A stretch of 64,000 nt of DNA from Flavipsychrobacter sp. (GCA_021155965.1 JAJNBJ010000016.1:26473-90472), one strand, 5' to 3'. Numbered from the stretch's first letter, positions 18,504 through 27,849 are shown. Notes: generated by a model from the letters alone, not told the origin. Translations and numbers: made by a program.

Positions 18504-20042
18504 GTGACTGACTATATTGAAGAACACCCACACATAAGGCCTCTTTATAATTATGCGCCAAACAATGAGGGCATAACACAGGCAATAGCAGGTCGCACTA
18601 ACTACCCGATAGATCGTAAAACACTGGTAAAAGTTCTTACACAACAATACGAACATTTACCACAAAAACAGGAAACAGATAAAAACATCCAAACACTACT
18701 AAGCGAAAATACATTTACTGTTTGCACTGCCCACCAGCCCAACCTACTTACCGGATACCTTTATTTCGTTTATAAAATACTGCATGCAATAAAACTTGCA
18801 GAAGTATTGAGCAAGCAACATCCCGACAAGCATTTTGTACCGGTTTATTACATGGGCAGTGAGGATAATGACCTGGATGAACTTGGGACATTCAGGTTCC
18901 GTGGCAATAAATTTACGTGGACTGGGGATGGGCAATCAGGCGCTGTAGGGCGCATGAAAACCAAGGGGCTAAAACCATTACTGAATGAGCTTTTCAAATT
19001 ATTCGGACCTCCCGGTAAAAATTGCGACGACCTGCAAACCCTAATCACAACAGCTTACCTGAAACACAATACAATTGCGGAAGCTACCCAATATCTGGTG
19101 CATGAACTATTCGGAAAGTATGGTCTGTTGGTTTTAAACCCTGATGATGCCTCCCTAAAGAAGGCATTCATACCGGTAATGCAGGATGAACTGCTGCACA
19201 GGAGTGCTTTCGATATTGTTACAAAACAAATTGAACAATTGTCAGCCCACTATAAGGTGCAGGCACGCCCCCGCCCTATTAATCTTTTTTATCTTACCGA
19301 CAACCTGCGAGAAAGAATAGAACGACTTAATGATGAATGGATTGTTGTGGGACACGATAAACGATGGACACAGCAAGAACTTACTGATGAACTAAACCAG
19401 CACCCCGAAAGATTTAGCCCAAATGTGATATTGCGCGGCCTGTTCCAGGAAACTATATTACCTAATATTGCTTTTATAGGAGGTGGTGCGGAGGTTGCAT
19501 ACTGGATGCAATTCAAAACGTTATTCGAAAATTATAAGGTTTTCTTTCCCCCTGTTTTTGTAAGGCAGTCTGTTCAGTTTGTTGGTGAGGCTGCATCAAC
19601 ACTGCGCAAACAACTTGAATTAAATATTCCGGACGTATTCAAACCTGAAGCCGACCTTGTAAAGGAGCATGTAGTAAAGCATTCAGGAACAGGCTGGCAG
19701 ACAAACGACGAAGCCAAAGAGTTGGATCAGCTTTTGGAAACGCTGAAAGTCAAAGCAACGGCCATTGATCCTACCCTAAAGGCATCTTCTGAAGCAGCAT
19801 TAGCTAAAATGAGACGTCAACTGCAGGTGCTGGAACAAAAAATGTTCCGTGCTGAAAAAAGAAAGATACAGGTGCATACAGACAGAATAAAAAGAATGAA
19901 AGAGCTACTCTTTCCAAACAATGCACTGCAGGAGCGGGTAGATAATTTTATGGAATATTATCTGGATATGGGACCGGCTTTTTTCGACCTTATACTTGAT
20001 GGCATCAATCCTTTATCATCTGATTTTTTGGTAGTCGAATAA
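18504..20042 (+). CDS. bshC: Putative bacillithiol cysteine-adding enzyme BshC (start uncertain)
   Basis: BshC is thought to add cysteine to GlcN-malate in the last step of bacillithiol synthesis. Family motifs: CTAHQPNLLTGYLYFVYKI, PVYYMGSEDNDLDEL, and a C-terminal coiled coil (about 430-470). The coordinates use the first canonical start (GTG 18504), giving 512 residues. However, the same frame is open back to 18399 and its translation just before the GTG (HIPYRETGFFSQL) is the conserved BshC N-terminus, so coding almost certainly begins near 18444-18447, where only ATC or CTG is available. Either a non-canonical start is used or a base is wrong here. A weak -7 element (TAACTTCG, 18421-18428) would start transcription near 18435. 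Other bsh genes are not in the window. Confidence 0.9.
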   Translation: MTDYIEEHPHIRPLYNYAPNNEGITQAIAGRTNYPIDRKTLVKVLTQQYEHLPQKQETDKNIQTLLSENTFTVCTAHQPNLLTGYLYFVYKILHAIKLAEVLSKQHPDKHFVPVYYMGSEDNDLDELGTFRFRGNKFTWTGDGQSGAVGRMKTKGLKPLLNELFKLFGPPGKNCDDLQTLITTAYLKHNTIAEATQYLVHELFGKYGLLVLNPDDASLKKAFIPVMQDELLHRSAFDIVTKQIEQLSAHYKVQARPRPINLFYLTDNLRERIERLNDEWIVVGHDKRWTQQELTDELNQHPERFSPNVILRGLFQETILPNIAFIGGGAEVAYWMQFKTLFENYKVFFPPVFVRQSVQFVGEAASTLRKQLELNIPDVFKPEADLVKEHVVKHSGTGWQTNDEAKELDQLLETLKVKATAIDPTLKASSEAALAKMRRQLQVLEQKMFRAEKRKIQVHTDRIKRMKELLFPNNALQERVDNFMEYYLDMGPAFFDLILDGINPLSSDFLVVE

Positions 20043-20062
20043 AAAAACCTTTTTTTGCAAGC

Positions 20063-20479
20063 GTGAAAGAGAATAGAAAGATATTGTTCTTATCCTGTTT
20101 ATGCCTGCTGGCGTTAAGCACAACCCTTATCTTTTGCAAAAGCAAGCAAACTACCCCCATTTTCCCGGTCGACTGCGGGCACCGCGTGGCAGGTGTATAT
20201 ATGAGCAGCGATTACTGCGCATCTACAGGGCAAACCGCTTACAGCACAACAATTATTGCAAGGGATACTTTTAATATCACCTTCAACAACCTGAGCGGGG
20301 TCATAGTTGCGGCAATTCTGAATTGCAACGACAATACGATCACCATTCCCACCCAAACATTTCCGGGTAACTTTTCAATCTCAGGCACAGGCACCTACAA
20401 TGCCAACAGGATAATACTGAACTGGAGCGGATTATCTTATGGCGTGCCGTTCAACTGCAATTCTACATTAACCAGGTAG
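20063..20479 (+). CDS. Small lipoprotein, unknown
   Basis: 138 residues from GTG 20063. The N-terminus has a lipoprotein signal (LLALSTTLIFC, lipid-accepting Cys about 25). The mature part is a Thr/Asn-rich beta protein with several Cys (VDCGHRVAG, SSDYCAS, LNCNDN, FNCNS) that may form disulfides. No family recognised. It begins 20 nt after bshC and converges on the membrane protein at 20481, one base apart. Confidence 0.65.
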   Translation: MKENRKILFLSCLCLLALSTTLIFCKSKQTTPIFPVDCGHRVAGVYMSSDYCASTGQTAYSTTIIARDTFNITFNNLSGVIVAAILNCNDNTITIPTQTFPGNFSISGTGTYNANRIILNWSGLSYGVPFNCNSTLTR

Positions 20480-20480
20480 G

Positions 20481-21917
20481 TTACTTCATCAGGTCGCTAT
20501 AGCTCATCACCACATACTTTGCATTCATATCCGGCTGGAAGTAGAAACTGTTTATCTCTTTGGCACGCCACAGTTGCCAGCAGCCAATAAGAGTATCTCT
20601 GCCAACATCTGCCATTGAAGCAATGAACGCAGCATCACCGAAAATAAAAGTACGTTGCGGCGTCTCACCTTTTAGTTTAGACAGAATAATACTCTCTACC
20701 GGGGCTCCCCAATTGGTAATAAGCGCGCTGTCTATTCCAGCAACGGGCTCCGGGATAATCACCTTCGTAAGGCTCTTTTCTTTCATTTTATTATTAGCAG
20801 CATCCAGTATTGCAACCCTGGCAGTAAACGGCTTCGAAGCACCATATATATAGCCTGCCTGGACACCAAAGATCAGTGCAAACAAAACAAAAGCAGCCTT
20901 AGTATTCAACCTCGGCAATAAGAAGTAAACAAATGGCGCACAGCAGATAAAAGTAAGCGGCATATACTCACTCTCTATATGAAACCGGTTGGGCGTTGCA
21001 TCGCCAAACACAATGCATACCAGCAAAAGATAACCAATGGCATATAACAACGTAAATAGAAACAGTATATACCTTTTGCTCCACACCAAAGCACTAAGCC
21101 CCGCAGCAAAAAGCAACGTAAACAGCCAGTAATTACTAAGGCAATTCTTTAAAAAAGAGTGCAGCATGGGCGATGTGAGCACATTCTTAAGGTTTTGCAG
21201 CTCAAAGCCATGAACCGTCTCTATCTTCGTATTATCATAGCCATGGTGGCTGCTTTGGTAATACTTCAGAACTGAAAGCACCAGTAATGCAACAGTCAGC
21301 ACGATCGTTTGCGTCCATGAGAACGGGCATAAATATCCTGACAACACAACAAAAAGCCATAGGAATATAGCCACAAACATCACCAACGGATGCGTCCATA
21401 TTGCCATTGCAAATAAGCCAATTGAAAGCAAAAAAACGGCCCGGTTGTTGTACCCCGCATTAAGGCATATGGCAAATGCCAGCATCAGCCATCCTATGCC
21501 CTGGTGTACTTCATTATTGGGCCAGTAGTAAGTATCGCTTACAAGCAATGTAAGGTATAACCCGAACAATATGCCTAAAGCATAATTCCGGAATTTATAT
21601 ACAACTAGCAAAGTGACACCTAAGTAGAATAAATAAAAACTGGCAGAGTATAATACCACCAATAATTTAAATGGCAGGTGCAGCTTCGATGCGAGTAATG
21701 GGAATAGCTGCGTAATGAACGAACCTACCCTATACTCTTCAATATGCAGCCTGCCATCGTTCACAATACGGAACAGAATATGCGGGGCATCAATGAACAG
21801 CATCCTTTCTTTATAAAAGATAACAGCGCCTGCAAGCAGCAGCACAATAGCCCACGGTATTAACCGGGCCACCGAGCGCAACCGCATATTTTCATTTTGC
21901 AAGGAAAAATCAGGCAT
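20481..21917 (-). CDS. Polytopic membrane protein, possibly GT-C-like
   Basis: 478 residues with about 10-11 hydrophobic segments. The first extracytoplasmic loop carries an Asp in MLFIDAPHIL and a later loop has YYWPNNEVHQG, an arrangement reminiscent of GT-C glycosyltransferases, but no family was recognised. A soluble C-terminal part of about 100 residues follows. ATG 21917 is used; a second ATG 10 codons in (MRLRSVARL) is possible. It stands alone. Role in envelope polysaccharide assembly is only a guess. Confidence 0.6.
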   Translation of the reverse strand: MPDFSLQNENMRLRSVARLIPWAIVLLLAGAVIFYKERMLFIDAPHILFRIVNDGRLHIEEYRVGSFITQLFPLLASKLHLPFKLLVVLYSASFYLFYLGVTLLVVYKFRNYALGILFGLYLTLLVSDTYYWPNNEVHQGIGWLMLAFAICLNAGYNNRAVFLLSIGLFAMAIWTHPLVMFVAIFLWLFVVLSGYLCPFSWTQTIVLTVALLVLSVLKYYQSSHHGYDNTKIETVHGFELQNLKNVLTSPMLHSFLKNCLSNYWLFTLLFAAGLSALVWSKRYILFLFTLLYAIGYLLLVCIVFGDATPNRFHIESEYMPLTFICCAPFVYFLLPRLNTKAAFVLFALIFGVQAGYIYGASKPFTARVAILDAANNKMKEKSLTKVIIPEPVAGIDSALITNWGAPVESIILSKLKGETPQRTFIFGDAAFIASMADVGRDTLIGCWQLWRAKEINSFYFQPDMNAKYVVMSYSDLMK

Positions 21918-22000
21918 GTGCTGTAAATGTAAAAATTATATGGCTGTACTAAATTCAAATAATTGCCGTTATTAACAAAAAAGGCATAACTTTTGTTCGT

Positions 22001-22008
22001 TATATTTG
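22001..22008 (+). promoter_or_regulatory. -7 element upstream of the tandem beta-barrel genes
   Basis: TATATTTG matches TAnnTTTG exactly, 17 nt before ATG 22025. It would serve the three adjacent barrel genes. Confidence 0.5.
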
Positions 22009-22024
22009 CAAAAAACTAGCTCAT

Positions 22025-22624
22025 ATGAAATACATTACATTACTTTTCACTGCCGCGTTACTTTCTTTTTTCACTTATGCGCAACCTGTAGTTGGCAAAA
22101 TGCTGCCAAAGTTCACCATTGGCATAAAAGCAGGATTAAATATGCAACAGGTAAGTGGCAACTTTGCAGATAACGCTTATTCCTCAGGAATAGTAGGGGG
22201 TATTTTTGCCGGGGTATCTAAAAATAAAATTGGCGTGCAGGCAGAAGGATTGGTACGGTCTGCCAAGGTAGCTTATACGGTTCCTACTGCTGCAACTGCA
22301 CCAACTTTTACCGTAAATACCGTTTCATTGGATATTCCGGTACTTTTTCAGTATAAGATATTCTGGCGGATATGGGCTCAGGCGGGCCCTCAGTTCAGTA
22401 CTTTGATCTCCGCAAAACAGAACAGCACAGACGTAAAAAATAATTTCAACACCACAAACTTTGCAGGGGTATTAGGATTACAGGCCAACCTGCCATTTCG
22501 CTTAAGTGTAGGAGCGCGTTATGTTTTGGGCGTTACAAATATCAATAACGAGTCAAAATCTGCCATAAAAGGAGCCTGGAATGAGCGTTGTATTCAATTA
22601 TCTCTTGGTTTCCGATTCCTATAA
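22025..22624 (+). CDS. Outer-membrane beta-barrel protein (paralogue 1 of 3)
   Basis: 199 residues: signal peptide (MKYITLLFTAALLSFFTYAQ), then alternating short beta strands with the porin-like signature IGIKAGLNMQQVSGNF, VSLDIPVLFQYKI and a terminal aromatic strand (IQLSLGFRFL). This is the OmpA/PorT-like barrel type annotated in Bacteroidota as porin family or outer membrane beta-barrel protein. The next two genes are paralogues in the same orientation with gaps of only 20-24 nt. Cargo or role unknown. Confidence 0.8.
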   Translation: MKYITLLFTAALLSFFTYAQPVVGKMLPKFTIGIKAGLNMQQVSGNFADNAYSSGIVGGIFAGVSKNKIGVQAEGLVRSAKVAYTVPTAATAPTFTVNTVSLDIPVLFQYKIFWRIWAQAGPQFSTLISAKQNSTDVKNNFNTTNFAGVLGLQANLPFRLSVGARYVLGVTNINNESKSAIKGAWNERCIQLSLGFRFL

Positions 22625-22644
22625 ATAACAGTAAAATCCTCCTT

Positions 22645-23265
22645 ATGAAATACATACTCGCAACGCTATCCTTAATACTGGTCATAAATACGGCCACAGC
22701 CCGGAATGCAGATTCAACCAAGCCGGTAAAAAGAACTATGAGATCTTCTATCGGCCTTAAGGCAGGTGAAAATTTTGAAAAAATGACGGGAAACAACTGG
22801 GAAGGCAAAGTCTTGGGCAGTATTGTAGCCGGGGCTGTTTTCGAGCTGACAAAAGACAGGTTTGGCCTACAGGCCGAATTAATGTATAAGACAGCAAGGT
22901 TCCCATTCAGCAGCACTTCAGGTAACACACACATCAAAACAGAATATTGTGATTTCCCGGTTTTATTGGAATACCGGCTAACGCGCGATTTTTGGGTCCA
23001 GGGTGGTGTGCAGTTCAGCGGGCTTATTTCTGCAAAAGGCAGCTTTAATATGAACCCCGGCAGCGATAAACTTGACTTTAAACGCTACTTCAAACAGGTG
23101 GATGCAGGGCCAACCCTCGGTTGTGAGATCCGGATATCTTCTTTTGTCGGTGGGATGAGATATATTTATGGTCTGGTCAATAATAACAACAGTTCAGTGA
23201 CCAAAATATCACAGAATTGGCAAACACGTACATTCCAGGTTTATCTGGGATATAAATTTCATTAA
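22645..23265 (+). CDS. Outer-membrane beta-barrel protein (paralogue 2 of 3)
   Basis: 206 residues from ATG 22645 (MKYILATLSLILVINTATA), a normal signal peptide; the longer upstream frame to 22588 overlaps the previous gene and is not used. It shares IGLKAGENFEKMTGN, QAELMYKTARF, YCDFPVLLEYRL, QGGVQFSGLISA and a terminal aromatic strand (VYLGYKFH) with its neighbours. Second member of the tandem. Confidence 0.8.
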   Translation: MKYILATLSLILVINTATARNADSTKPVKRTMRSSIGLKAGENFEKMTGNNWEGKVLGSIVAGAVFELTKDRFGLQAELMYKTARFPFSSTSGNTHIKTEYCDFPVLLEYRLTRDFWVQGGVQFSGLISAKGSFNMNPGSDKLDFKRYFKQVDAGPTLGCEIRISSFVGGMRYIYGLVNNNNSSVTKISQNWQTRTFQVYLGYKFH

Positions 23266-23289
23266 CAAACAATCTAAAGCACACACATT

Positions 23290-23940
23290 TTGAAACAAAA
23301 GCTACTACTCACATTCATCGCAGCAACATTATTATCACTGCATGGTAAGGCTCAATTACTTTCGGGGTCTGACTCTACAGCACCAAAAGGACAATTTGGA
23401 GTAAAAGGGGGGCTGCACATGCAGCAAATAACGGGCATGTTATGGGAAAAAAGTTACGCCATGGGATGGCATGGGGGCCTCTGGGCAAGGATACATAAAA
23501 ATAATTTTGGTGTGCGTGCCGAGATACTGGCTAGTTCTGCACGGTACACCTGTGCCAGTTTCGATTCAGCAGGCAAAACCTATCCATTCATTGCAGATTC
23601 AGTTGGCAACAAAGGCGACTTCGGCGCTATATACCTGGATATACCTGTAATGCTGGAATATACTTTCATAGATCGTATCTCGATACAGGCAGGCGTGCAG
23701 TATAGCAACTTAATGGCCCTCAATAACCGTACTCCCTTAAAACCTGATTATAAAACACTGTTCCATCCCGGGGAATTTGCCGTTGTAGCAGGAGTGGAGG
23801 TTAAATTACCCTTCAACTTTTCAATAGGAGGCAGGTACAAACATGGTTTGAGCAATGTAAATAACGAGGTTATTTCCAACTCAGTGGATACATGGAAAAC
23901 GACCGGTATCCAGGCGTTCGTTTGTTACAAGATCAAATAA
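23290..23940 (+). CDS. Outer-membrane beta-barrel protein (paralogue 3 of 3)
   Basis: 216 residues starting at TTG 23290 (MKQKLLLTFIAATLLSLHGKAQ), a clear signal peptide with no better ATG. Shared features: GVKGGLHMQQITG, VRAEILASSARY, YLDIPVMLEYTF, QAGVQYSNL and RYKHGLSNVNNE. The last strand ends VCYKIK, less aromatic than its paralogues. It completes the tandem trio. Confidence 0.78.
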   Translation: MKQKLLLTFIAATLLSLHGKAQLLSGSDSTAPKGQFGVKGGLHMQQITGMLWEKSYAMGWHGGLWARIHKNNFGVRAEILASSARYTCASFDSAGKTYPFIADSVGNKGDFGAIYLDIPVMLEYTFIDRISIQAGVQYSNLMALNNRTPLKPDYKTLFHPGEFAVVAGVEVKLPFNFSIGGRYKHGLSNVNNEVISNSVDTWKTTGIQAFVCYKIK

Positions 23941-24163
23941 AATTACACTGTAACATTTCTGTTACATAAAACTAAGCAGTAAGCCTTGGTGATTAGCGCA
24001 GAAAAGTGATGGTAGGAATGGATAGGTGATTGGGGCAGCCATATCTCTTAGTACCACAGGATGAAATGAATACTAAAAAAACAATAGCTATAACCGGTGC
24101 AAAACGCCTGATAGTTGACAAAAGGTGCATACGTTAAAAATTATAAATACTTAAAAGCCCGTT

Positions 24164-24171
24164 TAACTTTG
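24164..24171 (+). promoter_or_regulatory. -7 element of the Mur ligase gene
   Basis: TAACTTTG matches TAnnTTTG, 21 nt before ATG 24192. The preceding 190 bp (23941-24163) hold no convincing gene. Confidence 0.5.
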
Positions 24172-24191
24172 TACGAAGTTACGAAGAAAAT

Positions 24192-25565
24192 ATGAAAAAC
24201 ATCCATTTTATAGCTATAGGGGGCGCCATAATGCACCAGTTAGCTCTTGCATTACAACGACAGGGATACACCATTACAGGCAGCGATGACGAGATAAATG
24301 ACCCAGCCAAAAGCAACCTTGCTGCAAAAGGCCTGTTACCCGAAAAGTTTGGCTGGTACCCCGAAAAAATAACCCCAAATATCGATGCAATAGTGCTTGG
24401 CATGCACGCAAAAGCTGATAACCCCGAACTGCTTGCAGCTAAAAAAGCAGGCATTCCAATATATTCCTTCCCGCAATATGTATACGAGGTAAGCAAAAAC
24501 AAAAAGAGAGTGGTAGTTGCCGGCAGTCATGGCAAAACCACTATTACTTCCATGATCATGCACATCCTCAAACACCAGGAGATACAATTCGATTACCTGG
24601 TTGGCGCCCGTGTTGCAGGCTTTGATCAGTCTGTGCAACTTACCGATGCCCCGCTGATAGTGTTAGAAGGTGATGAATACCCCGCATCAGTAGAAGAAAA
24701 ACGGCCTAAAATATTCTTTTACCACCCCAATATCAGCGTACTGAGTGGCATTGCATGGGACCACATCAATGTTTTCCCTACTTATGATATTTACTTCAAC
24801 CAATTCGAGCAATACCTGCAAGGCATAGAGCAAGGAGCAAAAGTGTTCTACAATAATGAAGATACCGAAGTGCAAAGAGTTGTTGGCACTTCTGCTGCAC
24901 ATCTATCCGCAAAACCATATCAAACCCCACCCTTCCATTACGAAGACGGCATGCCCGTTATGGACACAAAAGACGGACCGGTAAAAGTATCTGTATTCGG
25001 CAGGCACAACCTGCTTAATATGCAGGCTGCTATTGACGTGTGTATGGAATTGGGTGTTACTGAACGCGATTGTTACCAGGCTATAGCTTCTTTTACAGGG
25101 GCAGCGCGCAGGCTCGAAAAGGTAAAGGAAGAAAAAGGTCTGCTGGTTTATCGCGACTTTGCACACGCCCCCAGCAAGCTGAAGGCAACGCTCAATGCGG
25201 TACGCGAGGCTTATGCAGGGCATCAACTTATTGCTTGCTTCGAGCTACATACTTTCAGCAGCCTTAACGAGAAATTCCTTTCTGAATATTCAGGCAGCAT
25301 AGACGCAGCGGATGATGCTATTGTTTACTTCAGCCATCACGCTTTAGACCTGAAAGGACTACCCCACCTCGACCCCGGAACTGTAAAAAAATATTTTGCA
25401 CGCAACGACGTTAATATAATAGATGAAAAAGCACAATTGGAACTAACAGTTAAAAATTTAGTTGCCAACTCAGCCACTACCGGCAAACCCGTTTTTTTAT
25501 TACTGATGAGCTCAGGCACTTTCGATGGAATTGATTGGAATGCCGTAAGTTCGCGCCAGAATTAG
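24192..25565 (+). CDS. mpl: Mur ligase, Mpl/MurC-like
   Basis: 457 residues: N-terminal UDP-binding Rossmann part (MKNIHFIAIGGAIMHQLALAL), central ATPase with P-loop VAGSHGKTTITSMI (about 108-121), LEGDEYPAS and SGIAWDHINVFPT, and a C-terminal ligase domain (FAHAPSKLKATLNAV). The sequence resembles Mpl (UDP-MurNAc:tripeptide ligase, murein recycling) more than MurC, but the two are hard to tell apart by eye. Mpl rejoins recycled murein tripeptide to UDP-MurNAc in the cytosol. The exonuclease gene follows after 8 nt. Confidence 0.85.
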   Translation: MKNIHFIAIGGAIMHQLALALQRQGYTITGSDDEINDPAKSNLAAKGLLPEKFGWYPEKITPNIDAIVLGMHAKADNPELLAAKKAGIPIYSFPQYVYEVSKNKKRVVVAGSHGKTTITSMIMHILKHQEIQFDYLVGARVAGFDQSVQLTDAPLIVLEGDEYPASVEEKRPKIFFYHPNISVLSGIAWDHINVFPTYDIYFNQFEQYLQGIEQGAKVFYNNEDTEVQRVVGTSAAHLSAKPYQTPPFHYEDGMPVMDTKDGPVKVSVFGRHNLLNMQAAIDVCMELGVTERDCYQAIASFTGAARRLEKVKEEKGLLVYRDFAHAPSKLKATLNAVREAYAGHQLIACFELHTFSSLNEKFLSEYSGSIDAADDAIVYFSHHALDLKGLPHLDPGTVKKYFARNDVNIIDEKAQLELTVKNLVANSATTGKPVFLLLMSSGTFDGIDWNAVSSRQN

Positions 25566-25573
25566 CACCAGAA

Positions 25574-26359
25574 ATGTCCAAATTAACATTAAAAAGGCCA
25601 ATAGTATTTTTCGACCTCGAGACCACAGGCACAGACCACGCAAAAGACCGCATAGTAGAGCTAGCCTTTGTGAAAATAATGCCCGACGGAAGCCGTGAAA
25701 AACTGACAAAAAGAATAAATCCCGGAATCCCTATCCCTCCTGAAACTACTGCGATACATGGTATCACTGACGAAGATGTAAAAGATTGCCCGTTATTCAA
25801 GCAGGTAGCACATACTTTATACGACTGGATGAAGGGCTGTGACCTGGGCGGTTATAGCTCCAGCAAGTTCGACCTCCCATTATTGGCGGAAGAATTCCTC
25901 CGGGCAGGTATCAACGTCGACTTTACCGAGCGGCATATGGTAGATGTGCAGCAGATATTTTTCAAAATGGAGACCCGCACGCTTACCGCAGCGTACAATT
26001 TCTATTGTAACAAACAACTGGAGAACGCACATAGCGCCGAAGCAGATATTAATGCAACTATAGAAGTGCTGGAGGCGCAACTGGAAAGATACAATGACCT
26101 TGGCGGCGAGGTTCCGGCATTGCATAAATTTACCCATACCGATGAATATGTTGACTATGCCCGCCGTATTGTGCTGAAAGACGGCCATCCCGTTTTTAAC
26201 TTCGGGAAACATAAAGGCAGAAAGGTGGAGGAGATCTTCACCATTGAGCCGCAATATTATGACTGGATGATGCAGGCAGATTTTGCCCTACACACCAAGC
26301 AAAAAATATCAGAGATATTGAACAGGATGAAGCTGAAGAATGCAGGATTTAAGTCATAA
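25574..26359 (+). CDS. DEDDh 3'-5' exonuclease with C-terminal DUF3820
   Basis: 261 residues from ATG 25574. The DnaQ-like core has ExoI IVFFDLETTGTD, ExoII around GYSSSKFDLPLLAEE and the ExoIII His/Asp of HSAEADINAT, so all catalytic residues are present. The C-terminus (about 205-250) carries FNFGKHKGRKVEEI and YYDWMMQADF, a DUF3820 module often attached to such nucleases. Probably an auxiliary DNA proofreading or repair nuclease rather than the replicative epsilon subunit. Cotranscribed with the Mur ligase (8-nt gap). Confidence 0.88.
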   Translation: MSKLTLKRPIVFFDLETTGTDHAKDRIVELAFVKIMPDGSREKLTKRINPGIPIPPETTAIHGITDEDVKDCPLFKQVAHTLYDWMKGCDLGGYSSSKFDLPLLAEEFLRAGINVDFTERHMVDVQQIFFKMETRTLTAAYNFYCNKQLENAHSAEADINATIEVLEAQLERYNDLGGEVPALHKFTHTDEYVDYARRIVLKDGHPVFNFGKHKGRKVEEIFTIEPQYYDWMMQADFALHTKQKISEILNRMKLKNAGFKS

Positions 26360-26460
26360 AACGTATATACCTCAGTAGTTTCTGCGTTAACCACAATTAA
26401 CCAAACTTTAGGAAACTATTTTCAATAATCATTGTATTATCATTATTTTGCCGACTTATT

Positions 26461-27171
26461 TTGCCCGATTTGAAGAAATTAGTTATCATACCAACTTATA
26501 ACGAAAAGGAAAATATAGAGAAAATTTCCCGCAAGGTCTTTTCCTTGCCGGGCGATTATCATCTCCTTATAGTTGATGATGGCTCCCCGGATGGTACTGG
26601 CGACATCGTAAAACGGTTGCAAAGTGAATTCTCCGGAAAGTTACATTTAATAGAGCGTAAGGGTAAACTGGGACTTGGTACAGCATATATTGCCGGCTTC
26701 AAATGGGCACTGGAAAGGGATTATGAGTACATTTTTGAAATGGACGCAGACTTCTCCCACGATCCCGAAGACCTTAACCGGTTATACGATGCCTGTGCGA
26801 AAGGAACAGATGTGGTAGTTGGATCACGGTATACAAAAGGAGGCAAAGTGGTCAACTGGCCGTGGGACCGTATATTTATCTCAAAAGGCGGTGCATTCTA
26901 CACTAAAATGATATTGTGGATGCCGGTGAACGACCCGACTGCCGGTTTTGTTTGCTATAGGCGTAAAGTACTAAGCACCATCCCGCTGGATGAGGTGCAC
27001 TTTATTGGTTATGCCTTCCAGATAGAAATGAAGTACCGCGCATGGAAATTAGGCTTCAAAGTAGGTGAAGTCCCAATCACCTTCCGCGACCGCAAAGAAG
27101 GCGTATCAAAAATGAGCAGCAACATCATCAAGGAAGCCATGCTGGGCGTATGGAAGATGAGAGGGTTTTGA
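26461..27171 (+). CDS. Polyprenyl-phosphate mannosyltransferase-like GT2 (Dpm1-type)
   Basis: 236 residues from TTG 26461 (MPDLKKLVIIPTYNEKEN); a second TTG at 26470 is possible. Motifs: LLIVDDGSPDGTGD, GLGTAYIAGFKWAL, the DxD-type MDADFSHDPEDL and PITFRDRKEGVSKMS. Soluble Dpm1-type enzymes transfer a sugar from an NDP donor to polyprenyl phosphate, making the donor used by GT-C enzymes such as the one at 5327. No transmembrane helix is fused. It converges on wbqC. Confidence 0.88.
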   Translation: MPDLKKLVIIPTYNEKENIEKISRKVFSLPGDYHLLIVDDGSPDGTGDIVKRLQSEFSGKLHLIERKGKLGLGTAYIAGFKWALERDYEYIFEMDADFSHDPEDLNRLYDACAKGTDVVVGSRYTKGGKVVNWPWDRIFISKGGAFYTKMILWMPVNDPTAGFVCYRRKVLSTIPLDEVHFIGYAFQIEMKYRAWKLGFKVGEVPITFRDRKEGVSKMSSNIIKEAMLGVWKMRGF

Positions 27172-27183
27172 TACTTTTAACCA

Positions 27184-27777
27184 TCAACCTTTCAACAGAT
27201 CAACCGCCCCCGGTCCTTCGGAAAATAACAAGTCAAGTATGCTCAGGTCTGGCTGAAAACCTATCCGGTCTTCAAATACCTGGTAGTACTTAGGTGTCTG
27301 CAGGTTTGACTTCTTCTCATTTCTTAGATCGATAATATCCCGGGGGTATTCTTTGACAAACTCATCAGTCTTGTTTATTGTAAACTCAAGCTTCAATTGC
27401 GCCCTAACCCAGCCTATCGATGCACTATTGAAATCAACCAGGTAGGTATAATCATCCTCATAAAGCGCCGCCAGGCTATGCTCATAAAAATCAAAGTAGG
27501 GTGTACGTTTATATACAGATACCAGCGTTCGCCAATGCTGTACCTGCCACATATCCGTATTAAATATCTTCACTTCTTTCATAGGCTGCCGTTGCTCCCT
27601 GCCGCTTTCCAACGGTACCGTAAGCAATATGCTGTTGTTTGATCCCGAGATGCGGTACCTGTTCCGGTAGCTCATTTTCTGAAAATGCTCACCGGCATCA
27701 AACAGCACATTGCCGGCCTCTACAACCCTCATCCACCAGCTGATATTCGGAAAAGTCAAAAAAGAAGAAACCAACAT
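27184..27777 (-). CDS. wbqC: WbqC family protein
   Basis: 197 residues. The WbqC pattern is clear: FLTFPNISWWMRV, FEAGEHFQKMSYRNRYRI-type segment (about 29-43), LTVPLESG, VKIFNTDMWQVQHWRTL, and YKRTPYFDFYEHSL. WbqC-like proteins occur in polysaccharide clusters but their biochemical role is unclear. Its promoter at 27783-27811 starts transcription essentially at the AUG. It is divergent from the GWxTD gene, with 79 nt between. Confidence 0.85.
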   Translation of the reverse strand: MLVSSFLTFPNISWWMRVVEAGNVLFDAGEHFQKMSYRNRYRISGSNNSILLTVPLESGREQRQPMKEVKIFNTDMWQVQHWRTLVSVYKRTPYFDFYEHSLAALYEDDYTYLVDFNSASIGWVRAQLKLEFTINKTDEFVKEYPRDIIDLRNEKKSNLQTPKYYQVFEDRIGFQPDLSILDLLFSEGPGAVDLLKG

Positions 27778-27782
27778 TGCAG

Positions 27783-27811
27783 CAAATGTAATTACAAAAA
27801 AGCTTTAACAA
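27783..27811 (-). promoter_or_regulatory. Promoter of wbqC (leaderless)
   Basis: Minus strand: TTG (27811-27809), 18 nt, TACATTTG (27790-27783). With the usual 6-7 nt to the start point, the first base of the mRNA is the A of ATG 27777. Confidence 0.65.
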
Positions 27812-27841
27812 TATGAGTAACCCCCTTTCAGGCTTTGGGAT

Positions 27842-27849
27842 TATATTTG
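27842..27849 (+). promoter_or_regulatory. -7 element of the GWxTD gene (leaderless)
   Basis: TATATTTG matches TAnnTTTG and lies 8 nt before ATG 27857, so the transcript begins at or next to the start codon. Confidence 0.55.

Noticed and set aside
24061..24141. Tiny ORF (MNTKKTIAITGAKR...)
   Set aside because: About 23 codons, no promoter or ribosome site of its own, no terminator and no conservation visible.
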